DNA of 64,000 nt from Flavobacterium cauense R2A-7 (GTDB lineage Bacteria; Bacteroidota; Bacteroidia; Flavobacteriales; Flavobacteriaceae). The stretch lies in the NCBI RefSeq assembly GCF_000498475.1, contig NZ_AVBI01000012.1:186001-250000 (forward strand). The letters are read 5' to 3'. Positions 51,004-59,489 of the stretch are shown here, in pieces. Both the position numbers and the translations under genes were made by a program. The notes beneath the pieces are model-generated. The model did not search any database. It saw nothing but the letters and a program-made list of their open reading frames with translations, and was not told where the DNA came from. Numbering within the stretch: position 1 is the stretch's first letter; each line of letters opens with the position of its first letter.

Positions 51004-52000
51004 AATTCATAATTGTTTTATCAAAATCCGCCTTATTATTTACAAACGAGCTCTTAATCGGCAAACAGAACAATTGCTCTTTGGGCAATTTCCCTTTTAA
51101 ACGAACAAAATCCTTTTCGGTGGTAATAATAATTTTGTCTTTTGCTTTTTCTTTTATTGTTTCTATATCCTGCGCCGTAAAATCATGATGATCCGAAAAA
51201 ACCATCGTTCCCGATTTCGCAGCCTGCAAATATGCAAAAAAAGGTTCCGGTTTTGCAATTCCGGCCAAAAGTAATTTATCAACAGTTTCAATTTCCGCTA
51301 ACAACAACTGCTTCGTTTCCGAATACACCCGACTATCATATTCAATAAACGTGAAAAACACCTGCTGATTTGACTTCGGTTTTAGTCGGAATCTGATTTC
51401 CGCTTGTTGTTCCGATGTTAAATCCTGCGGACATTTCGTTACCACAATCACATCCGCCCGTTCTGCTCCACTGCTGCTTTCCCTTAGATTTCCGGCGGGC
51501 AGAATCAGATCATCGCTATACAAATCGTTATAAGCCGTCAGCAATATGTAAAAACCGGCTTTTACTTTTCGATGCTGAAAGGCATCATCCAGCAAAATGA
51601 TTTCAGGTGCATTTTTCTGCGAAAGCAATTGCGTAATACCGTTTACCCTATTCGCATCGACAGCGACTTGAATATTTGGGAATTTCTGATAAAACTGATA
51701 CGGTTCATCACCCAAAATTTCAGCATTGGAAGTCGCATTAGCCAAAACAAACCCTTCTGATTTTCGTTTGTAACCTCTGCTCAATGTAGCTATTTTATAA
51801 TGATCCGATAGCAACCGAATCAAATATTCAATCTGAGGTGTTTTTCCGGTACCGCCTACGCTTAAATTTCCCACAGCAATAACCGGCACGTCAAAAGCGA
51901 CCGATTTCAAAATTCCTTTATCAAATAAAAAATTGCGAATAGCAGTAATAAAACCATACAAAATGGCAAACGGAAAGAGTATTTTACGGAAAAAATTCAT
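50975..52000 (-). CDS. lpxK: tetraacyldisaccharide 4'-kinase
   Basis: Phosphorylates the lipid A precursor at the 4' position at the inner membrane. The 341-residue enzyme has an N-terminal hydrophobic anchor (FFRKILFPFAILYGFITAIR), the P-loop VGNLSVGGTGKTPQIEYLI, TLSRGYKRKSEGF, and the catalytic Asp region ILLDDAFQHRKVK. Usual length for LpxK of Bacteroidota. It overlaps the downstream PNP gene by 29 bp and is divergent from the Nif3 gene. Confidence 0.94.
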   Translation of the reverse strand: MNFFRKILFPFAILYGFITAIRNFLFDKGILKSVAFDVPVIAVGNLSVGGTGKTPQIEYLIRLLSDHYKIATLSRGYKRKSEGFVLANATSNAEILGDEPYQFYQKFPNIQVAVDANRVNGITQLLSQKNAPEIILLDDAFQHRKVKAGFYILLTAYNDLYSDDLILPAGNLRESSSGAERADVIVVTKCPQDLTSEQQAEIRFRLKPKSNQQVFFTFIEYDSRVYSETKQLLLAEIETVDKLLLAGIAKPEPFFAYLQAAKSGTMVFSDHHDFTAQDIETIKEKAKDKIIITTEKDFVRLKGKLPKEQLFCLPIKSSFVNNKADFDKTIMNYVGTSTGNR

Positions 52001-52082
52001 ACTACGAATGTAGCTATTTTTTATCTTTTTGAAAAAAGTTATCGGTTTATTCGTTACTTTGTTATACAGAAAATTATTTCAA

Positions 52083-53177
52083 ATGAAGATACAGGAAATT
52101 CTTTCGGTTTTAGAAGAAATGGCACCTTTGGCCTACGCAGAAGATTTTGACAATGTCGGACTTTTAGTAGGCGATGCCAACACAGAAGCCAGTGGTGTTT
52201 TGGTTTGTCACGACGCTTTGGAAGCTGTTATTGATGAGGCTATTGCCAAAAAATGTAATTTGGTGGTTTGCTTCCATCCCATCTTATTTTCGGGATTAAA
52301 AAAAATCACCGGAAAGAATTATGTGGAACGCGCCATTATTAAAGCCATTAAAAATGACATTGCCATTTATGCCGTGCATACCGCATTAGACAATCACAAA
52401 CAAGGCGTCAATAAAATTTTCTGTGACGCTTTAGGACTGACAAACACCAAAATTCTGATTCCGAAACAAAACTTCATTCAAAAACTGGTTACCTATACCA
52501 TACCTGAAAATGTGGAACAGTTGCGCAATGCCTTATTTGATGCCGGTGCCGGAAAAATCGGCAATTATGAAGACTGTAGTTTCAATTCGAAAGGCATCGG
52601 AACCTATATGGGCAATGAAGACAGCAATCCGCAAATTGGTGAACGTTTTGAATTTGTGGAAAATGAAGAAATTAAAATCGAAGTTACTTTCGAGAAACAT
52701 TTACAGGGTAAAATCCTGAAAGCACTGTTTTCAAATCATGCTTACGAAGAAGTGGCCTATGAAATTTACGAATTACAGAACCCACATCAGAACATCGGGT
52801 TGGGGATGATTGGTGAATTACCCGACACAATGAAAGAATCTGATTTTCTGAAATTCGTAAAAGAAAAAATGGAATGTAGCGGCATCCGACACAGTGAATT
52901 CTTAAACAAACCGGTGAAGAAAGTCGCAGTTTTAGGAGGTTCTGGAAGTTTTGCCATCAAAAATGCGATAGCTGCCGGAGCAGATGTTTTCTTAACTGCC
53001 GATTTGAAATACCATCAGTTTTATGAAGCCGAAAACAAACTGCTTTTGGCCGATATCGGTCATTTTGAAAGCGAAAGATTTACAAAAAATCACATAGTTG
53101 CTTATCTTACGGAAAAAATTAGTAATTTTGCAATCATTTTATCGCAAGAAAATACAAATCCGGTTAAGTACTTTTAA
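52083..53177 (+). CDS. Nif3-like dinuclear metal centre hexameric protein
   Basis: A 364-residue YbgI/Nif3 (GTP cyclohydrolase I type 2-like) protein. MKIQEILSVLEEMAPLAYAE, DNVGLLVGD, VVCFHPILFSGLKKI (metal His), AVHTALDNHKQGVN and the C-terminal FLTADLKYHQFYEA, LLLADIGHFESERF (metal His and Glu) are the usual metal ligands. A PII/CutA-like domain is inserted in the middle (residues 130-230), as in the long form. Reaction is not established. I chose the ATG at 52083. Its neighbour gene (zinc-ribbon coiled coil) starts 2 bp after, a pair conserved in many phyla. Confidence 0.93.
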   Translation: MKIQEILSVLEEMAPLAYAEDFDNVGLLVGDANTEASGVLVCHDALEAVIDEAIAKKCNLVVCFHPILFSGLKKITGKNYVERAIIKAIKNDIAIYAVHTALDNHKQGVNKIFCDALGLTNTKILIPKQNFIQKLVTYTIPENVEQLRNALFDAGAGKIGNYEDCSFNSKGIGTYMGNEDSNPQIGERFEFVENEEIKIEVTFEKHLQGKILKALFSNHAYEEVAYEIYELQNPHQNIGLGMIGELPDTMKESDFLKFVKEKMECSGIRHSEFLNKPVKKVAVLGGSGSFAIKNAIAAGADVFLTADLKYHQFYEAENKLLLADIGHFESERFTKNHIVAYLTEKISNFAIILSQENTNPVKYF

Positions 53178-53179
53178 AT

Positions 53180-53959
53180 ATGGCAAACGTTAAAGAACTA
53201 AGTGTAGAAGAAAAATTAAGAGCTCTTTATGACTTACAGTTGATCGATTCAAGAATCGACGAAATCAGAAATGTTAGAGGAGAATTACCTCTTGAAGTGG
53301 AAGATTTAGAAGATGAAGTAGCTGGATTAAGCACTCGTTTAGACAAATTAAAAGGCGATTTAGAGACTATCGAAGAGCAAATCAAAGACAAGAAAAATGC
53401 TATCGAAGGCCATAAAGAATCGATTAAAAAATATTCCGCTCAACAAAAAGAAGTTCGTAACAACAGAGAATTCAACGCCTTAACAAAAGAAGTAGAATTC
53501 CAGGAGTTGGAAATTCAATTGGCCGAGAAGCACATTAAAGAAATGAAAGCTTCTATCGAGCACAAAAAAGTGGTTTTAAGTGAAACTAAAGAAAAATTAG
53601 ACGCTAAACAAAACCATTTAAAACACAAAAAAGCAGAATTAAGCGCTATCATGGCGGAAACTGAAAAAGAAGAAAACTTCTTATCTTCAAAATCAGAAGA
53701 ATTTCGCGGACAAATCGAAGAGCGTTTATTAGCAGCTTACGACAGAATCCGTACCAGCGTTAGAAACGGCTTAGCTGTTGTTTCCATTGAGCGTGGTGCT
53801 TCCGCAGGATCGTTCTTTACGATTCCGCCACAAACGCAAATGGAAATCGCTTCCCGTAAAAAAATCATCACTGACGAACACAGTGGAAGAATTTTAGTAG
53901 ACAGCGCATTAGCAGACGAAGAAAAAGAAAAAATAGAGCAATTATTTGCTAAATTTTAG
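53180..53959 (+). CDS. C4-type zinc ribbon family coiled-coil protein, cysteines lost
   Basis: A 259-residue protein. Residues 10-190 are a long antiparallel coiled coil (LEVEDLEDEVAGLSTRLDKL; KEVEFQELEIQLAEKHIKEM). The end, RGASAGSFFTIPPQTQMEI ... DEHSGRILVD, matches the C4 zinc ribbon of this family (typical CxGC...PPQ...CExCGRIL) in every way except that all four Cys are replaced (Ser, Ser, Asp, Ser); the protein has no Cys at all. So it cannot bind zinc there. In actinobacterial/chlamydial relatives the protein is linked to secretion and FtsZ-type functions. Adjacent to Nif3, as in other phyla. Confidence 0.9.
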   Translation: MANVKELSVEEKLRALYDLQLIDSRIDEIRNVRGELPLEVEDLEDEVAGLSTRLDKLKGDLETIEEQIKDKKNAIEGHKESIKKYSAQQKEVRNNREFNALTKEVEFQELEIQLAEKHIKEMKASIEHKKVVLSETKEKLDAKQNHLKHKKAELSAIMAETEKEENFLSSKSEEFRGQIEERLLAAYDRIRTSVRNGLAVVSIERGASAGSFFTIPPQTQMEIASRKKIITDEHSGRILVDSALADEEKEKIEQLFAKF

Positions 53960-53966
53960 TTAACTT

Positions 53967-53994
53967 AAAGTCCCGAAACATCGGGACTTTTTTT
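53967..53994 (+). terminator. terminator ending on the next gene's start codon
   Basis: Perfect 10-bp stem AAAGTCCCGA / TCGGGACTTT, 4-nt loop, followed by a T run of seven or eight that ends directly before the hydrolase ATG (53995). Confidence 0.85.
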
Positions 53995-54849
53995 ATGGAA
54001 CTCGTCAACAAAATAGCATACTTCACCCTCACTAAATCAATCGGGCTGTACATTAACCTGATGAGTTACCTATTCCCAAAAAAAGCAGCCAAATTAGCCT
54101 ATAAATTCTTTAGCGAACCACGGGAAGGAAGACTATTACCAAATGCCATTCCCGATATTTTAAAAGAAGCCGAACAGGAAGTACTTTTCCACGAAGAGTA
54201 CGCTATTCAAACCTACACCTGGAGAGGCAATGAAAACAAAATCCTTTTGGTTCACGGCTGGGAAAGCAATGCTTCGCGTTGGGAACAATTCATCGTTCTG
54301 CTCAAAAAAACCAAAAGCACCATTATTGCATTAGACGGCCCGGGACAGGGACTTTCCAGCGGCATCGAATTCAACATTCCGCAATACGCCAAACACGTCA
54401 ATGCCCTTATGGAAAAATTTCAACCGCAATTCATTATCGGGCATTCTATGGGAGGCGCAACCTGCTTGTACTATCAATACAAATACAACAATCCTCTAGT
54501 ACAGAAAATGGTTTTATTGGGATCTCCCAGCGAATTCGAAATCATTTTGAACAATTACAAAAAAACCATCAGCCTTAACCAAAAAGCATTTCAACTGCTG
54601 AAAGAAAAATTTGTGGAGCGTTTCAACATTCATCCCTCCGAGTTTTCAGGAAAAAAATTCGCTTCCAATTTTAATTTCAAAGGATTAATTGCTCACGATA
54701 TAGACGATACCGTTGTTTCCTTTAACGAAGGAAAAAAAATAGCCGAAGCTTGGAAATCAGCACAATTTATAGAAACAAAAGGCTTAGGACACAGCCTGCA
54801 CGATGAAGCCCTGTACGAAAAAATAAACTTATTTCTTTTTGAAGAATAA
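53995..54849 (+). CDS. alpha/beta hydrolase
   Basis: A 284-residue serine hydrolase: oxyanion strand ILLVHGWESNASRWEQFIVL, nucleophile elbow IIGHSMGGATCL, Asp in IAHDIDDTVVSFNEGKKIAE and the last catalytic His in ETKGLGHSLHDEAL. N-terminal GLYINLMSYLFPKKAAKLAY is a membrane-proximal helix seen in related flavobacterial proteins. Substrate unknown, perhaps an ester or thioester. The start at 53995 lies at the edge of a terminator, so a separate promoter or read-through must serve it; the first alternative ATG is at 54061. It converges with the subtilase gene (1-bp gap). Confidence 0.87.
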   Translation: MELVNKIAYFTLTKSIGLYINLMSYLFPKKAAKLAYKFFSEPREGRLLPNAIPDILKEAEQEVLFHEEYAIQTYTWRGNENKILLVHGWESNASRWEQFIVLLKKTKSTIIALDGPGQGLSSGIEFNIPQYAKHVNALMEKFQPQFIIGHSMGGATCLYYQYKYNNPLVQKMVLLGSPSEFEIILNNYKKTISLNQKAFQLLKEKFVERFNIHPSEFSGKKFASNFNFKGLIAHDIDDTVVSFNEGKKIAEAWKSAQFIETKGLGHSLHDEALYEKINLFLFEE

Positions 54850-54850
54850 A

Positions 54851-56512
54851 CTATCGTTTGATAATTTTCTTGGTTTGGGTTCTTTTCCCATCAACCACTT
54901 TCACAAAATATACCCCTTGTGACAATTCCGAAATATTCAAAGTAGTAAGCCCTTGCTGTAGCTTATATTCCGAAACTTTTTGCCCCAAAGCAGTATAAAT
55001 CTCTAATTGCGCGTTGGAGTCTTTCACTTCCGGAACCAAAATATTCACATCATCCGTAACAGGATTTGGAAATAAAGTAAAACTGATATTTTCGTTTTCG
55101 GTCAGACTCAAGTTGGTATTAATCTGCAAAATAGCCGCCTGCATGTCGGGTAGCGGACCAATATTTCCCGCAACTCCTGTTCCTTGAGGAATTCCGGTAT
55201 TTTTTAACAGCTGACGCATAGCTGATGGCGACATATATGTCCCCGTTAATCCATAATAATAGGATTGCAAAACCACAACACACGAAGCTACGATTGGCGT
55301 AGCCGAACTGGTACCGGAAAAATTTGTATAAGATTGATTGAAATCACCACCTATCATAATCAAATCGCCTGTACCGCAAGCCCGAACATTATTCGCCCAA
55401 CCCTGAACATCCACACGCGAACCGTAAGTACTGTACGAAACTCTGTTATGCAACAGATTATCCGTGCCGCCACCTACTATAATAGCACCAGAATTTCCCC
55501 TTGCCATATAAGCTGCATAATAAGCCGAATCCAAATTCTGATTACCATTAGCCGCAGCTTCCACAACAATTATCCCGGCATCCGTGGCCGCTTTGGTCAG
55601 ATCCCAAACCGTATTGTCAAATTCGGCCGGAACATAATTGCTTCCCTGACCGTACGCCTGCATTTCATATACAATAACATCACCGGCAACCGAATTCCCT
55701 ACCGACTGCGTAACGGCTGTTACCCGACTGTAACCGGTTTGCTGCCATTCCGGAAACAATACCATTTCGGCAGCACCATAAGCCATACCCGATATCCCGT
55801 AAGTTCCCTTATCTGCATACATTATTCCGAAAACCGAGGTGCCGTGTTCCGTATAAGAAGGTGTTGCACTGGTTGAAATTGTCATCCCCGAAGCAATGTA
55901 GGTGTTACGATCAACCAACTCTTCATGATTCTTATTAAACCCATATTCTACATCGCGAATCCGTATTCCGGTTCCACTCAATCCCAATCCCCAGGCATAA
56001 CGCATGTTCACGCCCGGATTAGCATCGAGATAAGTTTGATTCAACTCATAATTAGGGGTGGCCGGCGCAATATCGCCCGGTGGTGCAATAGACTGTAAAG
56101 GCATTAAACTGCAGTATTCCACCATATCAAGACGCTCCAACTGGGTTGCTAAGTCCAATAAACGCTCATTGGTAGGGTTTTTAATCTCTAATTTAAGGAT
56201 ATTTTTAAGTTTCAATATCGACTTCCCATCGTGTCCGTTATGTCGTGCCGCTTCATATAAAGCACTTATTTTTTCGTCAGAAAGCTGTATTCCTCTTCGA
56301 AAATCAATGCTGAATTTATCCACAAGCAATCGCATGGTCTCGTTTTCAGAAAGCACTTCAGAATAGTTTTCCCCCTGAAAAACAACGGTATCAAAAAAAG
56401 AAACATACAATTCGTGCGCACTGGTATTGGGTGCCAATTGAAATTCGCCTTTTCTGCTTTGTGCAAAAAGGACCGAATTAAATAAAAGAAAAAGCACGAG
56501 TATTTTTTTCAA
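54851..56512 (-). CDS. S8 family subtilisin-like serine protease, T9SS cargo
   Basis: A 553-residue secreted protease. Signal peptide MKKILVLFLLFNSVLFAQ, a propeptide-like region to about residue 140, a subtilase domain with Asp187 (IRIRDVEYGFNKNHEEL), His223 (TEHGTSVFGIMYA) and Ser402 (FSGTSSATPIVAS), and a type A T9SS sorting domain at the end (FTLFPNPVTDDVNIL; LEIYTALGQKVSEY; LSQGVYFVKVVDG; TKKIIKR). The last signal shows export by the type IX system (gliding-associated), absent outside Bacteroidota. Substrate unknown; nutrient scavenging is likely. Confidence 0.93.
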   Translation of the reverse strand: MKKILVLFLLFNSVLFAQSRKGEFQLAPNTSAHELYVSFFDTVVFQGENYSEVLSENETMRLLVDKFSIDFRRGIQLSDEKISALYEAARHNGHDGKSILKLKNILKLEIKNPTNERLLDLATQLERLDMVEYCSLMPLQSIAPPGDIAPATPNYELNQTYLDANPGVNMRYAWGLGLSGTGIRIRDVEYGFNKNHEELVDRNTYIASGMTISTSATPSYTEHGTSVFGIMYADKGTYGISGMAYGAAEMVLFPEWQQTGYSRVTAVTQSVGNSVAGDVIVYEMQAYGQGSNYVPAEFDNTVWDLTKAATDAGIIVVEAAANGNQNLDSAYYAAYMARGNSGAIIVGGGTDNLLHNRVSYSTYGSRVDVQGWANNVRACGTGDLIMIGGDFNQSYTNFSGTSSATPIVASCVVVLQSYYYGLTGTYMSPSAMRQLLKNTGIPQGTGVAGNIGPLPDMQAAILQINTNLSLTENENISFTLFPNPVTDDVNILVPEVKDSNAQLEIYTALGQKVSEYKLQQGLTTLNISELSQGVYFVKVVDGKRTQTKKIIKR

Positions 56513-56594
56513 TGCGCTAACAAATTAAGGCTCAAAGATATAAAAAAAGTTATGGCATTAAGAAGCAGAATAACGCTATTATTTAAATATGTGC

Positions 56595-56602
56595 TATTTT
56601 TG
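56595..56602 (+). promoter_or_regulatory. -7 element of rluF
   Basis: TATTTTTG matches TAnnTTTG and is only 4 bp before the ATG at 56607, so the transcript would be leaderless or nearly so. Confidence 0.35.
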
Positions 56603-56606
56603 CAGC

Positions 56607-57422
56607 ATGGAAGAAAACAAAACCCGAATTAACAAATTCCTCTCCGAAACCGGATACTGTTCCCGTCGTGAAGCCGACAGACTTTTGGAAGAAGGCCGAA
56701 TCACCATCAATGGTGTAGTTCCTGAAATGGGCACCAAAGTTTCATTGGACGATGAAATCCGCGTAGACGGTAAACTAATCCGTGAAAAAACTTCCAAACC
56801 CATATACCTTGCCTTCAACAAACCGGTGGGGATTGAATGCACCACCAACCAAAATGTAAAAAACAACATCGTCGATTATATCAACTATCCGAAACGTATT
56901 TTTCCTATCGGACGATTGGACAAAGCCAGTGAAGGACTTATTTTTATGACCGATGACGGCGATATCGTAAACAAGATTCTTCGCGCGCGCAACAATCACG
57001 AAAAAGAATACGTGGTTACGGTTAACAAGCCCATCACAGACCGATTTATTCAACGCATGGGCAATGGTGTTCCGATTTTGGATACCGTTACCAAAAAATG
57101 TAAAGTCGAACAAATCAGTAAGTTTGTGTTCCGAATTATCCTTACGCAAGGTTTAAACCGACAAATACGCCGTATGTGTGAGTATTTGGACTATGAAGTA
57201 ACTTCTTTAAAACGTACCCGAATTATCAATATTTCTTTGGATGTCCCGATTGGCCGTTACCGCGATTTAACCGATGCCGAAATTCTGGAACTGAACCAAC
57301 TGATTGCACCTTCAAGCAAAACCGAAGAAGCCAGTTTACCAAAAGTGGAAACCAGAAAACCGATTCAGCGCGAGAACAGAAAACCATTGCCCCCAAGAAA
57401 CAGCAACCGAAAAAACAACTGA
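56607..57422 (+). CDS. rluF: 23S rRNA pseudouridine synthase (RluF-like)
   Basis: A 271-residue RsuA-family enzyme. S4 domain [30 protein letters not shown], then the catalytic block [20 protein letters not shown] (Asp catalytic), [13 protein letters not shown] and [20 protein letters not shown], plus a Lys/Arg-rich tail ([20 protein letters not shown]). It likely isomerises U2604 of 23S rRNA; other RsuA members (RluB/RluE) are an alternative. I chose ATG 56607 over an upstream ATG at 56589. The next gene follows after 5 bp. Confidence 0.85.
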   Translation: MEENKTRINKFLSETGYCSRREADRLLEEGRITINGVVPEMGTKVSLDDEIRVDGKLIREKTSKPIYLAFNKPVGIECTTNQNVKNNIVDYINYPKRIFPIGRLDKASEGLIFMTDDGDIVNKILRARNNHEKEYVVTVNKPITDRFIQRMGNGVPILDTVTKKCKVEQISKFVFRIILTQGLNRQIRRMCEYLDYEVTSLKRTRIINISLDVPIGRYRDLTDAEILELNQLIAPSSKTEEASLPKVETRKPIQRENRKPLPPRNSNRKNN

Positions 57423-57427
57423 TTGCC

Positions 57428-57814
57428 ATGAAGAAAATACTACTATATCTGTTACTGCTTATCGGATTTATTTCCTTTGGTCAACAAAAATCATCGGTTG
57501 CAATCAACGAAAATAACATCGCTAAAAAATGGGTGGTAAAAAACATCATTAATCCCAAATTAAGCGAAGCAGAACGACTGGAAAATCTTTCAATGCTGGA
57601 AGGCACCAAGTTGATTTTCAATACCGATATGTCATATACCTTCGAATTCGTTACTGAACTAACCGGTACCTGGCGTCTGGATAAAACATCCCGTAAAATA
57701 CACACCAAAGACCGACGGGGCGAGAACACCTGGACCGTACATTCCTTAAAAGAAAACGAAATCGTCCTTTCCCGTAACGATGCCATCCAAAAAATAGTTT
57801 TCGTTCCGGAATAA
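57428..57814 (+). CDS. secreted lipocalin-like protein
   Basis: A 128-residue exported protein (signal peptide MKKILLYLLLLIGFISFGQ) whose mature part is a small beta-rich domain: AKKWVVKNIINPKLSE, LIFNTDMSYTFEFVTELTGTW, RKIHTKDRRGENTWTV, IVLSRNDAIQKIVFVPE. This is the lipocalin-like pattern (Lipocalin_4/5-type) of Bacteroidota. Ligand unknown. It is 5 bp after rluF and probably shares its transcript. Confidence 0.75.
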   Translation: MKKILLYLLLLIGFISFGQQKSSVAINENNIAKKWVVKNIINPKLSEAERLENLSMLEGTKLIFNTDMSYTFEFVTELTGTWRLDKTSRKIHTKDRRGENTWTVHSLKENEIVLSRNDAIQKIVFVPE

Positions 57815-57836
57815 AATCGGTTGAAAAAAGAATAAC

Positions 57837-57872
57837 AATAAGGTCCTGAATATCCGGGGCCTTATTTTTTTT
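57837..57872 (+). terminator. terminator after the lipocalin-like gene
   Basis: AATAAGGTCC pairs with GG(GG)CCTTATT including one G-T pair; eight T follow. 22 bp after the stop. Confidence 0.75.
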
Positions 57873-57967
57873 CCAAAATTCAATTTTCAGTTAAAAAAAT
57901 AAAATAGAAATTTACCTACAGAAATATTTTTCATATTTTTGAGTTTCTAACTAAAAAACTCACAACT

Positions 57968-58750
57968 ATGGAAGCCACATCAGAGTTACAAAACGCACCC
58001 AATCATCCCAAAAAATCAGTCAGCGAAACCGGACACGTTAAAAATGCTGCCAATTTCCAACGATTGATTTCTTTTTGTGAAGGATTCGGAACAACCTACA
58101 ATCCGGCAAACGACCGTTTAAAAATCCCTCAACTACACTCGCTTTCCCAAAGTGTTACAACCCGAATTAACGAAGTTCGTGTTCATAAAACCAATTTCGA
58201 TAACGTTACAAACATCCGTCGTGCCGCTTTCGAAGACTTAAGACCGTTCGCCACAAGAATTATCAACGCCTTTATTGTTTCAGGAGCCGATAAACTTACG
58301 ATTGAAGACGCCAAAGCCATCAACAAAAAAATTCAGGGCACCGCCACAAACAGAACCGATGCACCAACATCAGACTCCGGAGACACAACCTCGAGCAACA
58401 CCATATCAACCTCACAACAATCCTACGACCGAAAGATTGATCATCTGGCCAATCTGATTGAGATTCTCTCCCAAAGTCAGGCATACAATCCCAACGAAGA
58501 AGAATTAAAAATCACCGCATTACAAGCAAAACTGATCAACCTTCAGGAAAAGAACAACAATCTATCTGAAAGCTACAGCCGCTACAGCAACGCCTTACTA
58601 CAGCGAAACAGAGAACTATACAATCCGGAAACAGGCCTTGTTCAAACCGCCAAAGAAGTCAAACTGTACATTAAAAGCGTCTATGGCGCCACCAGCCCCG
58701 AGTACAATCTGGTAAGCCGCTTGGAATTTAAAATCCGCACCGAAGAATAA
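57968..58750 (+). CDS. conserved Bacteroidota protein of unknown function
   Basis: A 260-residue cytoplasmic protein (no signal, no membrane helix) that is mostly helical. N-terminal half: NAANFQRLISFCEGFGTTYN, LHSLSQSVTTRINEVRVHKT, AFEDLRPFATRIINAFIVSG. A Ser/Thr/Asp-rich linker (TSDSGDTTSSNTISTSQQS, about residues 137-156) joins the C-terminal half: IDHLANLIEILSQSQAYNPN, ELKITALQAKLINLQEKNNN, VKLYIKSVYGATSPEYNLV. The two halves look like repeats of one module. I have seen this family in many flavobacterial genomes without a function. Single gene. Confidence 0.75.
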   Translation: MEATSELQNAPNHPKKSVSETGHVKNAANFQRLISFCEGFGTTYNPANDRLKIPQLHSLSQSVTTRINEVRVHKTNFDNVTNIRRAAFEDLRPFATRIINAFIVSGADKLTIEDAKAINKKIQGTATNRTDAPTSDSGDTTSSNTISTSQQSYDRKIDHLANLIEILSQSQAYNPNEEELKITALQAKLINLQEKNNNLSESYSRYSNALLQRNRELYNPETGLVQTAKEVKLYIKSVYGATSPEYNLVSRLEFKIRTEE

Positions 58751-58767
58751 CACCCCGTAAATCATAG

Positions 58768-58812
58768 AACTTCCATGATCTTTAGCAATTAAAGCATGGA
58801 AGTTTTATTTTA
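58768..58812 (+). terminator. terminator of the unknown 260-residue protein gene
   Basis: Hairpin with nested arms AACTTCCATG / CATGGAAGTT and CTTTA / TAAAG, followed by TTTTATTTTA, 18 bp after the stop. Confidence 0.8.
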
Positions 58813-58824
58813 TGCAATTGTCTT

Positions 58825-58992
58825 TAAAACTATTTTGATTGGCAATTAATTTATTTTCATTGTCATCAATAGTATTAGTCTCGGATATAATAGTTTATCA
58901 ATTGGCTTTTTAAATACTTGAAATATCTTTAATAGTTTAACTAATGGCGATAATAGTTAAAGCGTTGGCAAAAACAGTTATGGCGTTGTCAG
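58825..58992. repeat. 21-bp phased degenerate tandem repeat, about 8 units
   Basis: Eight adjacent windows of exactly 21 bp (starts 58825, 58846, 58867, 58888, 58909, 58930, 58951, 58972) align to TAATAGTTTA, four variable bases, TTGGCAA. Across units A3 is 8/8, A5 7/8, T7 7/8, T15 7/8, G17 7/8, C19 6/8. The strongest three are adjacent (58930-58992) with a fourth at 58888. A weaker unit may precede at 58804. The unit equals two helical turns. Confidence 0.65.
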
Positions 58993-59489
58993 GAATAAAA
59001 TCTAAAAATTCAAAACCTTCAGTCGCATCTGAAAAAGGATTAAAAAGTCAGTATTTTCAGCATTTCCACTACAATAACCACGTTCCGGAACAATAAAAAA
59101 TATTTCCGGTATATTTATGTAAAACAAAAAAACAAACGTTTGCACTACTAAAAGTGTACATAAAAAAACATTAACAATTGTTGAGGAAAAAGAAGAAGCC
59201 TCGAAATTCATTTTAAGATAATTGTAATTTCAAAAAAAGCAACCAGCATAATAAAAAGGATTATCATCATACACTATTTGCAAAGTTTTTTTTTCAAAAC
59301 AGTATTAAAAAATTTAATGTTAACCTCAAAAAACATTAAACAATTGTAAACAAAAAAAGAGTTACAAAATAACCAATATTACCATTTGTATATCGTTCAT
59401 TTTTTATTTGAAAAACGCTCTGCTAAAATTCGCCCCTTTTATACAGCGTTTCAAAATCAGCACCGTCTTTAATCAAAAATTCTATACTT
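58993..59489. other. AT-rich intergenic region before the tail-fibre-like genes
   Basis: About 500 bp without a supported gene. It holds long A and T runs, and the last 90 bp show TTTG-rich sequence (near 59395 and 59408) that may carry the promoter of the first tail-fibre-like gene, though no exact TTTG - TAnnTTTG pair at correct spacing was found. A 50-codon frame at 58944-59096 is probably spurious. Confidence 0.5.

Noticed and set aside
58944..59096. 50-codon plus-strand ORF starting inside the 21-bp repeat array (M-A-I-I-V-K-A-L...)
   Set aside because: The start lies within the repeat, no promoter or conserved domain is seen, and the composition is that of the AT-rich spacer; likely chance.
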